In this document: piece by piece, positions 25,605 to 33,560 of the stretch | Position numbering within the stretch: position 1 is the stretch's first letter | Layout: every line of letters begins with the position of its first letter | Assembly (NCBI GenBank): GCA_013152085.1 | Contig: JAADHC010000011.1 | Coordinates: 1-63,223 of the forward strand | Direction of reading: 5' to 3' | DNA length: 63,223 bases | Source: Chlorobiota bacterium | GTDB taxonomy: Bacteria; Bacteroidota; Bacteroidia; Bacteroidales; VadinHA17 | Position numbers and translations under genes: made by a program | Notes under the pieces: generated by a model | What the model was told of the DNA's origin: nothing | What the model saw: the letters and a program-made list of their open reading frames with translations, nothing else | The model's database searches: none

Positions 25605-26468
25605 ATGCGACAATTAAGAATCACCAAACAGGTTACCAATCGTGAAGAATTGTCCCTGGACAAATATCTTCACGAAATTGGCAAAGTTTCGTTATTATCT
25701 CCCGAGGAGGAGGTGGAACTGGCCCACAGTGTCAGAAAAGGCAACCAATCGGCACTCGACAAACTGGTTAAAGCAAATTTACGTTTTGTTGTATCCGTAG
25801 CGAAACAGTATCAAAACCAGGGGCTAAGTCTTCCGGATTTAATCAATGAAGGGAACCTGGGACTTATTAAGGCAGCACTTAGATTTGATGAGACACGCGG
25901 ATTCAAATTTATCTCGTATGCCGTCTGGTGGATCAGGCAATCCATTTTGCAGGCGCTGGCCGAACAATCCAGAATTGTACGGTTACCTTTAAATAAAATC
26001 GGAAGCATTAACAAGATCAATAAGATTTTTTCCCGTCTGGAACAGGAGTATGAAAGGGAACCAACCATAATTGAATTATCCAAAGCACTTGAGATCGCCC
26101 CTGATGATATCAAAGAAGCCCTGAAAATTTCCGGCCGGCACCTTTCTATTGACTACACGCCTTTCCCTGAGGAAGAAGTAAGCAGATACGACATTCTGTT
26201 GAGCAAGGACTCCCCCATTCCGGACAAAGCCTTGATCCATGAATCCTTAAAAAGTGAAATTGAGCGGCTTTTAAAAATTCTTACCGAACGTGAAGCAGAT
26301 ATTGTACGACTCTATTTCGGACTTATGAATAACTATCCCCATACGCTTGATGAAATAGGCGCTAAGTTTAACCTCACCCGCGAACGGGTCAGGCAAATCA
26401 AAGAAAGAGCTATTAAAAAACTTCGCGGAGCTTCACCATCCAAGAGATTGCGGGTTTACCTGGGATAG
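25605..26468 (+). CDS. rpoD: Primary RNA polymerase sigma factor (RpoD/SigA type)
   Basis: This 287-residue sigma-70 protein is the short Bacteroidota form without a long region 1.1. [19 protein letters not shown] is region 1.2. [20 protein letters not shown] and [14 protein letters not shown] are regions 2.1-2.2; [15 protein letters not shown] (about 102-116) is region 2.3-2.4, and R-I-V-R-L-P-L-N follows. Region 4 has [23 protein letters not shown] near 247-270, the helix-turn-helix that reads the -33 box. It directs transcription of the promoters listed here. ATG 25605 is chosen because MRQLRITKQ is the usual start. Confidence 0.95.
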   Translation: MRQLRITKQVTNREELSLDKYLHEIGKVSLLSPEEEVELAHSVRKGNQSALDKLVKANLRFVVSVAKQYQNQGLSLPDLINEGNLGLIKAALRFDETRGFKFISYAVWWIRQSILQALAEQSRIVRLPLNKIGSINKINKIFSRLEQEYEREPTIIELSKALEIAPDDIKEALKISGRHLSIDYTPFPEEEVSRYDILLSKDSPIPDKALIHESLKSEIERLLKILTEREADIVRLYFGLMNNYPHTLDEIGAKFNLTRERVRQIKERAIKKLRGASPSKRLRVYLG

Positions 26469-26526
26469 TAGGTCATTTCTTTTGATGTTTTAATTTCACT
26501 ACTTTAGCGATTGAAAAATCATATCC

Positions 26527-27177
26527 ATGTCACATCTTGTCGCACCTTCACTTCTGTCTGCAGATTTTCTGAATCTGGAACGGGAAATTAACATGGTTAA
26601 TCACAGTCAGGCGGATTGGATCCATCTTGATATCATGGATGGGGTTTTCGTTCCCAACCTCACTATTGGGTTTCCTGTACTGGAAAGGATCAGAGATATC
26701 TCCCGGAAACCGATGGATGTTCACCTTATGATTGTTGATCCGGGGAGATATATTGACCGTTTTGCAGCCACCGGTGCTTCAATATTGACGGTACATTATG
26801 AAGCATGCACACATCTGAACCGCACCATTCATCATATAAAAAGTACCGGAATGAAGGCAGGAGTAGCTTTGAATCCCCATTCCCCTGTTTCGCTGCTTGA
26901 AGAAGTTCTTTCCATTGTAGATATGGTTTTGATCATGTCTGTGAACCCGGGTTTCGGCGCACAAAAGTTCATCCCTTCTACTTATCAAAAGATCAGGAAA
27001 TTATCGGAAATGCGGGATAAAAGTCCAAATCCGTTTCAGATTGAAGTGGATGGCGGGGTGAATCTTCAAAATGCCCCCAAGCTCATAGAAGCCGGTGTGG
27101 ATGTCCTTGTAGCCGGGAATACCGTATTTTTTTCAGATTCACCGGAAAAGACTATCCGGAAACTAAAAAATCTTTAA
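26527..27177 (+). CDS. rpe: Ribulose-phosphate 3-epimerase
   Basis: This 216-residue TIM-barrel enzyme interconverts ribulose 5-phosphate and xylulose 5-phosphate in the pentose phosphate pathway. Signatures are APSLLSADF (7-15), IHLDIMDGVFVPN with the catalytic Asp, MDVHLMI, VNPGFGAQKF and the phosphate-binding VDGGVN near 175, with AGNTVFF at 196-202. Length is normal. It sits 58 bases after the sigma gene on the same strand. Confidence 0.95.
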   Translation: MSHLVAPSLLSADFLNLEREINMVNHSQADWIHLDIMDGVFVPNLTIGFPVLERIRDISRKPMDVHLMIVDPGRYIDRFAATGASILTVHYEACTHLNRTIHHIKSTGMKAGVALNPHSPVSLLEEVLSIVDMVLIMSVNPGFGAQKFIPSTYQKIRKLSEMRDKSPNPFQIEVDGGVNLQNAPKLIEAGVDVLVAGNTVFFSDSPEKTIRKLKNL

Positions 27178-27284
27178 TCTCTATTCTTTTCTCTCCGGAA
27201 AATCATGGAGATATGAAAAAGCTTCGGTGAGTATTATATCAGCAAATATTCCTTTGCCAGTCCCTTTTTGATCTGTATCCTCCA

Positions 27285-27317
27285 AGTCATCCGATGACTG
27301 GAGCTCATCGGATGACT
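27285..27317. terminator. Inverted repeat between convergent rpe and dehydrogenase genes
   Basis: AGTCATCCGATGA, loop CTGGAGC, TCATCGGATGACT: 13 perfect pairs. It lies where a shared terminator is expected but lacks a T-run, so it may act through Rho, protect the 3' ends, or be a repeat element. Confidence 0.5.
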
Positions 27318-27328
27318 ATGAATTGAGT

Positions 27329-28531
27329 TTACCTGCCCTCCAGGTAATCCTGCAGGTAAATGAACCTTGCCTTCAGTTTCCCATCAGCCGCAATTGTTGC
27401 CCGCTTTATGATACCATTTGTATCATCCCCGATTAATGAAGGCAAGACTTTTTCGAGTAGCATATTCCCGAAATCTTCAGACGAATCCCGTGGTAATTCT
27501 CCGGGCAGGTTATCTACGGCCATCACGGTAATATGATCTTCTGAGAACGGCTCATCCTCAGACCGGGTTTTGGGATTATAGCCGTAAAACGGTTCGGCAA
27601 TGGTAGCGGCCCGGAGTGTAGAAGGAATCGGTTTGCCAATATCGCAACTGACATCTGCAATAACTTTTATTTTGAAACCTTCAGAAAGATAATCTTCCGG
27701 CTCAATAAATACCGGAGAAGCAGGATCCCAGTAATGACAAGCGATAAGCATATCCGTAACCTGAGTGTAAGGGAAAAAGACAGAATAGTATTGATCCGGG
27801 TAGCTGAAAAAATGTTTTAGTTCAAACAATCCGTGATCTTTTCTATGTACGTAGTGGTCAGGATCGAGGCGGCAGATCACCGCTTTGTCATAGGTCCGGG
27901 TCAGAAAATCTTCCGGTGCAACCTGTTTTAGTCCGAGCGGATTTAAGGTTTCCATTGCACCATGAGCCACACGCCCGCCACCTGTGATCAATATTTTTAT
28001 CGGGGGCAGTTTAACTTTTCTCAGTTCCCCGGTCATCTCCTGCCGGTCATGACACCGGTGTGCCGGTTTCAGATGATAATCTCCGGTTCTTTCACCCCAG
28101 GCACGCAGGCCGTTGTATGCACCTACAATACCGGCCCATTTTCCAAACGCAACAAGGCGGTTATGATTCTCATCCGTCAGATATTCATAATCAATCAGAG
28201 TGATTTTCTTTTTTATGATCTCCTGCAAAAGCTTACGGTTATAGGATTGCTTTTTTGCCGTATGTGAAAAAAACATATATGATTTCTCCGGAATAAGCGT
28301 GTCGGTTGACACTTCTTTAACACCCATTAACAGATCACAATCCTCAAGTGATTCCGAAAGCCGGATACCCTCATCACGGTATTCTTGATCACGAAAGCAT
28401 CTGTCCGGGCCGGGTTGTACCACACATGAAACACCGGGATGATGATCCAGAAACCGTTTCACCTGTGAGGGGATCAATGGTACCCGTCTGTCCGGCGGGA
28501 TCTTTGTTTCCCTGAGTATTCCTATTTTCAT
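27329..28531 (-). CDS. AlaDH/PNT-family NAD(P) dehydrogenase (saccharopine/alanine dehydrogenase-like)
   Basis: The protein has the AlaDh_PNT N-domain start MKIGILRETKIPPDRRVPLIP (split as MKIGILRE and the T-x-P-P-D-R-R-V-P phrase), with FFSHTAKKQSYN near 90. Its Rossmann part has ILITGGGRVAHGAMETL near 190. It then carries A-D-V-S-C-D-I-G-K-P-I-P near 300, as in LYS1-like saccharopine dehydrogenases and Bacteroidota alanine dehydrogenases. It probably oxidises an amino acid with NAD(P). The substrate cannot be fixed by eye. ATG 28531 is preferred over GTG 28552. Confidence 0.8.
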   Translation of the reverse strand: MKIGILRETKIPPDRRVPLIPSQVKRFLDHHPGVSCVVQPGPDRCFRDQEYRDEGIRLSESLEDCDLLMGVKEVSTDTLIPEKSYMFFSHTAKKQSYNRKLLQEIIKKKITLIDYEYLTDENHNRLVAFGKWAGIVGAYNGLRAWGERTGDYHLKPAHRCHDRQEMTGELRKVKLPPIKILITGGGRVAHGAMETLNPLGLKQVAPEDFLTRTYDKAVICRLDPDHYVHRKDHGLFELKHFFSYPDQYYSVFFPYTQVTDMLIACHYWDPASPVFIEPEDYLSEGFKIKVIADVSCDIGKPIPSTLRAATIAEPFYGYNPKTRSEDEPFSEDHITVMAVDNLPGELPRDSSEDFGNMLLEKVLPSLIGDDTNGIIKRATIAADGKLKARFIYLQDYLEGR

Positions 28532-28712
28532 ACGTTTAAAATTTTTATTCACTTCGTTTATGAAATCACTTCACTAAATTCGTGCTCGTTTCATATAGAG
28601 AAGTTTTTATGGTTTATTTTAAATTTAGAAACCGTTTTATCCGTTAAGGGTACAAAAATATTAAAAAACAGGTATAATTTTTGCGGTGATATATCCTGTA
28701 AAGAAGTTTTCG

Positions 28713-28720
28713 TAACTTTG
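28713..28720 (+). promoter_or_regulatory. -7 element of the tmRNA promoter
   Basis: TAACTTTG fits TAnnTTTG and ends 11 bases before the tmRNA 5' end (28732), the right distance for the start site. No clear -33 TTTG is present. Confidence 0.7.
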
Positions 28721-28731
28721 CCGTGCACATT

Positions 28732-29124
28732 GGGGCTGATTTGGGTTAGACAGCAAGGTAAATGGATGTGCAAGCATGCCGAGCCACGCAATAACGCTCG
28801 TAAAACAGGATTGTACAACAATAACTGGCGAAACCAATTTTGCGCTCGCTGCCTAAACTCTGAATGGGTGAGGGCTTAATCCCGGCACAAGGTGCCGGGA
28901 CGGGCTATCTCCCGGAAACCCTGCCCGGCGGTGTCCGATCCGGAGGTACCAGGAAAGCCAGGGCTGGCCGGAATATTGTCCCGTCATTCCGGTAAGATCA
29001 AAGGGGCTAAGGAGCAGGTAGGCCGTCTGTTGTCAGCCTGTTCCCGACAATCAATAACAGACTAAGCATGTAGAAACCACTTCTGTTTCTTGTCTGGACC
29101 GGGGTTCAACTCCCCGCAGCTCCA
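28732..29124 (+). ncRNA. ssrA: Transfer-messenger RNA (tag GETNFALAA)
   Basis: The 5' end GGGGCTGA pairs with the 3' CAGCTCC (29117-29123) as the acceptor stem; A29124 is the discriminator. The T-arm CGGGG-TTCAACT-CCCCG lies just before. The tag frame GGC GAA ACC AAT TTT GCG CTC GCT GCC TAA (28827-28856) encodes GETNFALAA, one residue different from the Bacteroides tag as I recall it (GETNYALAA). The bases after the discriminator are CAA, so CCA must be added after transcription. The RNA frees stalled ribosomes and tags the unfinished protein for proteolysis. A terminator hairpin follows at once. Confidence 0.95.
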
Positions 29125-29125
29125 C

Positions 29126-29324
29126 AAGCCAAAGCAAAAAGGCTGCGCAAGCGGCTTTTTTTTATTTTGAGAAATGCAAGCCATGCTCGCATGAGCGAGC
29201 ATTTTGAGAAATAAAAAAAACGGGCAATACATAGTGTTGCTTTTTACTTTGGCTTGTAAAGGATCCCTAAATCTCACGAGGGACGCCGAAGGCGGACTGA
29301 GTAACTCCCTCCCCGCAGCTCCAC
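29126..29324 (+). repeat. Structured repeat unit A, downstream of tmRNA
   Basis: This 199-base unit starts right after the tmRNA end and finishes with CCCCGCAGCTCCAC (29311-29324), an exact copy of the tmRNA's last 14 bases (29112-29125). An outer stem pairs 29126-29140 with 29241-29255 (14 of 15 positions). Inside are a hairpin with a GCAA loop, and ATGCTCGC-ATGA-GCGAGCAT (29183-29202). Right of the outer stem are CGCC-GAA-GGCG (29284-29294) and GAGT-A-ACTC (29299-29307). Unit B next to it shares this order. Confidence 0.65.
29138..29164 (+). terminator. tmRNA terminator with GCAA loop
   Basis: AAAGGCTGC, loop GCAA, GCGGCTTTTTTTT. The stem uses G-U pairs and ends in a run of eight T 40 bases after the tmRNA end. 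It doubles as the first hairpin of repeat unit A. Confidence 0.75.
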
Positions 29325-29508
29325 GACAAAACAAAACAGCCCTTCCGCAAGGAAGGGTTTTTTGTTTTTGGAGGAAAGAGAAAGCTTGCATTCGCATTTT
29401 CGGAAAAAACAAAAATTACACTGCGAAGCAGAGCTGTTTTGTTTTACTTGTAAGGACACTCCCATCTCATGAGTCCCGGCTCGTCGGAACGAATAACACC
29501 CGCCACAC
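29325..29508 (+). repeat. Structured repeat unit B
   Basis: This unit has the same plan as unit A but little identity in the stems. The outer stem AAAACAAAACAGC (29328-29340) pairs perfectly with GCTGTTTTGTTTT (29433-29445). CCCTTCC-GCAA-GGAAGGG (29340-29357) is followed by T-rich sequence. CTGC-GAA-GCAG (29421-29431) follows. After the outer stem comes ACTTGTAAGGACACTCCC..ATCTCATGAGTCCC, resembling unit A's CTTGTAAAGGATCCC..ATCTCACGAGG. Its tail reads CGAATAACACCCGCC, a degraded form of GAGTAACTCCCTCCCCG. Confidence 0.6.
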
Positions 29509-29819
29509 TTCTTCAGCAGATGCAGCATTCATCATTTATCGCGTTTTAATATTTGCGATCCGCACCAGCCCGCAAGAGATGCTGGTACTTGTGTCCGCAG
29601 AAGTTCAGGAGTATCAATAAAGATCCCATGTATACGGTATAAGGAGTATTATAATTCAGTAATTTTATTTAAGATTACCTAAATCACTCAGACAAAAGAA
29701 GTTTAGCCAGGGACTTAAGCTTTGTCCCACGCTCAATGACCATAAAACAAATCAAATTTGCAAATATTTAACAATTTGACAAACTCAGGAATAATTCCAG
29801 TAGCCCAACAAGCAAGCCA
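29509..29819. other. AT-rich intergenic stretch
   Basis: These 311 bases lie between repeat unit B and the end of the caspase-like gene. It is clearly more AT-rich than the core genome. I see no gene, hairpin with T-run or RNA. Confidence 0.5.
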
Positions 29820-31166
29820 TCATTGGTCCTTAATACAACGTACACTATATCCCCAACTCTTATCGTATTCGTAACGGTAAATGTCATTGCTTCCGTAATA
29901 TAATAACCGGCCCCATGCGATATCGATATTAAGCTCCGTAGAAGACCAAAAGTAGGCGTAAAGACCCATACCGGAAAAACTATTATAGAAGTTACGGGAA
30001 CCACCAGGTAAAGCAGAAAATCCACTTTCGTTGGTGGCCCCAGTATTAGACCCTTTCCAATATAATAAACCGGGTACTTTCATTTTACCACTGGCAACAG
30101 ATAAACCTCCAAGAAAATCGATCAATCTTGACCAATCAGCATAACTGGGTAAATGCCATCTTGTTGGGCAGGCATTCTTTGCTGTTTCCCAATTATACAA
30201 TCTACCGTATATTTTACAATTGATTTTGTTGTTATCATAGCACCAGCTACCATTTTCTGTCTTATAGTTAAGGTTTTCTGCCATCCAGATCTGGTTGCCA
30301 ATATTAATCCATTTATAATTTTTGTTATCACGGGGATCTGTAAATGTTCCGCTGCGTGCTAATTCATTTGTACTTAAAGATCCTTTTATGCCAGTGGTTA
30401 TAAATGTAGTTTGGTCTTTATTTATTGTAATATTTTCATTCCAGTTTTCATCACCAATTATTTCTAGCTGGTGAATTCCTGTAGATATTCTACTAATAGG
30501 CACTTTTGTATTTGCTGATACACTTGTAATACGCTTGCCATCTAAATACAGTACTCCTGAAATATAAGTCGTTAATTCTATATTCCCATATATAATTACT
30601 TTTTCTACTGTCCCAATTAATGGTTTATCTTGACCTTTTAATGTTGCTTGTGTAAAATAGAACTTTCCAGTAAGCTGAGACCACTCCTGTGGAATTTGAT
30701 TACCACCGCTTGTTTTCTGAACAGCTACCCGGGTATTTATAAAGACATCTTCAATACGTTGGTTTATTTTCATTTGTTGAGAAAGTTTTTCAGTATACAA
30801 TCCGTTAGAACCTGTACCATCCGCTGCAGTAGAACCCGGAGAAGTGGCAAAAGCAATTAAAGTACCACCCGGAGCAGACATAGCAGCAAATCCACGCATA
30901 CCACCTCGCATCCATGTGCGAAAAGGATTGTTACGACATGCATCAAGGATTACAATGTTTATATTTTCGGGATAATATTCAAATTTTTCTACAACCTTGT
31001 TTACATCTATCGCTTCAATTTCAACAGATAAGCGATCTTCTATTTGAGCATCAACAGGTATTAAAAAATTTGTTCCATTTACTTGCATCCCATGTCCGGC
31101 ATAATAAAATAGTGCAACTTTATAAGTTGCTAGATTACGCCAAAAATCTAATATAGCTTTTCCCAT
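29820..31166 (-). pseudogene. Caspase-like (peptidase C14) protein with FISUMP C-terminus, 5'-truncated
   Basis: From the first ATG the frame is 448 residues and begins inside the caspase fold: FYYAGHGM (catalytic His) is near residue 22 and VILDACRNNPF (catalytic Cys) near 72. The usual first strand and start are missing. Upstream in the same frame the sequence still reads caspase-like (QDLNFKVVKLTDATKEQM) up to about 31217, where it runs into the HATPase gene on the other strand; a stop lies at 31272-31274 and no ATG is available. After the protease come a PEGA-like linker (about 165-255) and a Fibrobacter succinogenes major paralogous domain (about 270-448) ending W-G-Y-S-V-R-C-I-K-D-Q. 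Catalytic residues are intact, but the missing N-terminus suggests a decayed gene. Confidence 0.7.
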
Positions 31167-31237
31167 TTGTTCTTTTGTTGCATCCGTTAGTTTAACAACT
31201 TTAAAATTTAAATCTTGATAGTAAATATGTATCTGCC

Positions 31238-31660
31238 ATGCTTTATTTAATTTCAGAGATAACCGACAATATTATTGAACATGCCGGAGTTAATAGAGGT
31301 TGGTTGTTGATACAATATTATCCCACAAATGAATATTTGGATTTATGCATAATTGATACGGGTAAAACATTATTAGGCTCCTATAAAGAGCATGTCTTTA
31401 CTGATATCACTACTGATGCAGAAGCCATAAAAGCTGCAATTGAAGGAATTTCTACTAAGGGAGATAAAAGAGGATCAGGTATTCGAACATCAAAAGCTAT
31501 TTCTACTATTGGATTGCAAGGAGACTTTACTATTCTTAGTGGGAATAGTATTTATTATAATGATAAAATACTTCCTTTACCTGTTCATTGGCCTGGTACA
31601 ATAATTGCAATGAGAATAAAAAAGGGGATTCAAAACTTTTCGATATATAATTACGTTTAA
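31238..31660 (+). pseudogene. HATPase-fold (histidine-kinase-like ATPase) protein, 5'-truncated
   Basis: The 140-residue frame starts at the N-box: LISEITDNIIEHAG holds the expected E and DN. I-I-D-T-G-K is the G1-like box and GDKRGSGIRTSKA the G2-like box. Family members normally have more than 100 residues before the N-box. The frame is open a few codons upstream and still looks coding (LDSKYVSAMLYL) back to about 31214, then stops at 31199-31201. The break coincides with that of the caspase-like gene. Proteins of this type often pair with a STAS-like DUF4325 protein, which is indeed the next gene. Could still be expressed as a short ATP-binding protein. Confidence 0.65.
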
Positions 31661-31697
31661 TAATGTAATTAGTATATTTACCTGATAAAGCAAAGTT

Positions 31698-32042
31698 ATG
31701 AATAACAAATCTATCATATTAAAAGAAAAATTCGATAATAGTATATCCTCCAGGGCTGCCATTAAGAATTTATTCAACTTTGATACTGATGCTTTGAAGG
31801 AATTGGCTATTGATTTCTCCGATATTGTTTTTATCTCAAGTTCCGTAGCCCATCAACTGGTAATGGAACTAAGGAAACTGGAAAGTTTGGATATTGAAGT
31901 GAATTTTTTGAATATAAACGAAGATGTTCAACGAATGATCAACATCGCCAAGACTGATCGTAAGAATATTTTCACAACGCAACCCATAGAGGTAATTGAT
32001 ACACCCAGTGAAAAAGAGCTGGATGAGTTTTTGACAAAATAG
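31698..32042 (+). CDS. STAS-like (DUF4325) domain protein
   Basis: This 114-residue protein has the STAS/anti-anti-sigma-like core: LAIDFSDIVFISSSVAHQLV near residues 36-55, with the serines expected at the phosphorylation-type loop, and VNFLNINEDVQRMINIAKTD at the second helix. It lies 37 bases after the HATPase frame, and the pairing HATPase then DUF4325 is known in many bacteria as a two-gene partner-switch-like unit. It appears complete, while its partner is truncated. The natural role of such pairs is not established. Confidence 0.7.
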   Translation: MNNKSIILKEKFDNSISSRAAIKNLFNFDTDALKELAIDFSDIVFISSSVAHQLVMELRKLESLDIEVNFLNINEDVQRMINIAKTDRKNIFTTQPIEVIDTPSEKELDEFLTK

Positions 32043-32072
32043 GTTCCCTATTTTATTAAAAAAGCAAAAGCA

Positions 32073-32093
32073 GGACGAGTAACTCCCTCGCCG
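32073..32093 (+). repeat. Tail of the tmRNA-linked repeat, third copy
   Basis: GGACGAGTAACTCCCTCGCCG closely matches the tail of unit A (GGACTGAGTAACTCCCTCCCCG, 29294 onward), including the GAGT-A-ACTC dyad. No outer stem or other module is seen beside it. It lies 30 bases after the STAS-like gene. Confidence 0.55.
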
Positions 32094-32196
32094 AACATTC
32101 AGCAAAGGCAAGATGTTCTATCTAAAATCCCAACAAAAAAATCTTCTACAAACCAATCCGGACTATAAAGCACCAAAGACGCCCAGGAAGTGGGAA

Positions 32197-33417
32197 TTAT
32201 TCTGACGGCTTATCGAAGTTGTCCAACTTTTTCATAACTTCACGTATAAGATCCCGTGCTGTATTTATATCCACGCCCGCTTTCTCAGCCAAAGCATCAA
32301 TATCAGGTTGTCGTCCGGTATTGATATCAGGCAAAGCCATAGTAAGAAAAGCATTTATTTTTTCCATTTCTTCGTTATCTTCAGTGTCCTTTTCATCTGA
32401 AAATATTTCCTCATATTCATTTAGTACTATCTCCGTTTTAAGAATATTTTCCGCTGTTGCGATCATAGACGGTTTTACCCGGACAAAGGGGATATCGGAA
32501 AAATGATGACCAAACTTGTTCAAGCCGGAAACAAGTGCATGAAAGCCCCGGTCAGTAAAAGCAGTGAGTACAATAATCCTTTTCTTTTCATCAAAATAGG
32601 CCTGGGCAAAATGCGGAAATATATCCCAGTCTTTCAGTGAAAACCTGTAAGCCTCATCATTATGTTCAATTTTGAAGCTATTCCTAAGTGCAGATGTATT
32701 GATCGTATCCATATCATATTCCGATAAGGTCCGGACTAACAAATCATTTTTATTTATCGTGACAGGATAATTTCCTCCGGAAATAAGCATCATGTAAGGA
32801 ACCGGATTGTTCTCCACATCTTCCAGGACATCTTCATCATATTCAATACCGGGTCTGAGCATTGACGCAAAAAAGAAAATATCATCAGGCTCAAAAGCCA
32901 TATAATATGCTATTGGCCCGTAACTTTGCCAGCATGACCCGTTATAGCCAATAAGATTAAACCATAAGGGAACAGAATGTTTCCGGAGAACCTTTGTAGT
33001 TCCGGGAGAAAACAGTGTATATTGCTCACCGGAAAAAACATCCTCCATAATATAAAAATCTTCTGCCGGATTACTGTTGATTACACTAAAACTGAATCTC
33101 CAGGGGTGTGCTGCCTGTTGTTCAAGATACAGAATTTCATTCTTGTTAAGACGTTGTAAAACAGCATGCTTCAGATATTTTTCAATAAGTCCTTCATTCT
33201 TGAATATCTTGTGTGCAAGATACTGTGCTTCAAGCATATTAACCAATTCCTTCTGAAGCTCTCTTGTAACATGGTTGTAGGCCGAAAACTGCTTGTTCAT
33301 TCTGTAATTCAGATTATTATGGCTTGCAGCATAGTAAATTAAAAAATCGTCAATTACAGCCCTGGAAATATTACTGCTTTTTTCACAAACTTTACGGATG
33401 GATTGATAATCAGTCAT
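32197..33417 (-). CDS. Unknown protein, 407 residues
   Basis: I do not recognise a family. No signal peptide or membrane segment is seen, so it is likely cytoplasmic. The N-terminal third is helical and polar (SIRKVCEKSSNISRAVIDDFLIYYA). The middle has aromatic, strand-like sequence (HPWRFSFSVINSNPAEDFYIMEDVFSGEQY). The C-terminal 60 residues hold an acidic patch (SDEKDTEDNEEMEKI) and a final helical pair that may be a small interaction domain (DIDALAEKAGVDINTARDLIREV). ATG 33417 (MTDYQS) is chosen over upstream ATGs at 33426 and 33453. It borders the accessory stretch, so it may belong to it. Confidence 0.6.
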   Translation of the reverse strand: MTDYQSIRKVCEKSSNISRAVIDDFLIYYAASHNNLNYRMNKQFSAYNHVTRELQKELVNMLEAQYLAHKIFKNEGLIEKYLKHAVLQRLNKNEILYLEQQAAHPWRFSFSVINSNPAEDFYIMEDVFSGEQYTLFSPGTTKVLRKHSVPLWFNLIGYNGSCWQSYGPIAYYMAFEPDDIFFFASMLRPGIEYDEDVLEDVENNPVPYMMLISGGNYPVTINKNDLLVRTLSEYDMDTINTSALRNSFKIEHNDEAYRFSLKDWDIFPHFAQAYFDEKKRIIVLTAFTDRGFHALVSGLNKFGHHFSDIPFVRVKPSMIATAENILKTEIVLNEYEEIFSDEKDTEDNEEMEKINAFLTMALPDINTGRQPDIDALAEKAGVDINTARDLIREVMKKLDNFDKPSE

Positions 33418-33462
33418 ACCCAACATTATAAAATTTAAATAATAGTTATACAATACTTTAAT

Positions 33463-33492
33463 AAAAAAACCTGTCCGTAAAGATAACGGACA
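33463..33492 (-). terminator. Intrinsic terminator after the TonB-dependent receptor
   Basis: TGTCCGT (33472-33478), loop AAAGATA, ACGGACA (33486-33492). On the minus strand the hairpin is followed by a U-run (33463-33469), about 70 bases after the receptor stop. Confidence 0.8.
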
Positions 33493-33560
33493 TGAAATTT
33501 CATACCAAACGTATGAAAAAAATCATCTTTCTAAAGGATTATGATCCTGAAAACAAATGA

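Noticed and set aside
28591-28821. Minus-strand frame of 76 codons across the tmRNA promoter and 5' end
   Set aside because: It overlaps the tmRNA gene and its promoter, and shows no family features.
29062-29412. Frames across the tmRNA 3' end and repeat units (for example 29062-29412 minus, 29204-29620 plus)
   Set aside because: They run through tmRNA and hairpin DNA and have odd composition; the structured repeat explanation accounts for the sequence.
29126-29510. Integron attC sites
   Set aside because: No RYYYAAC/GTTRRRY core sites and no integron integrase are seen; the modular hairpins are of another kind.
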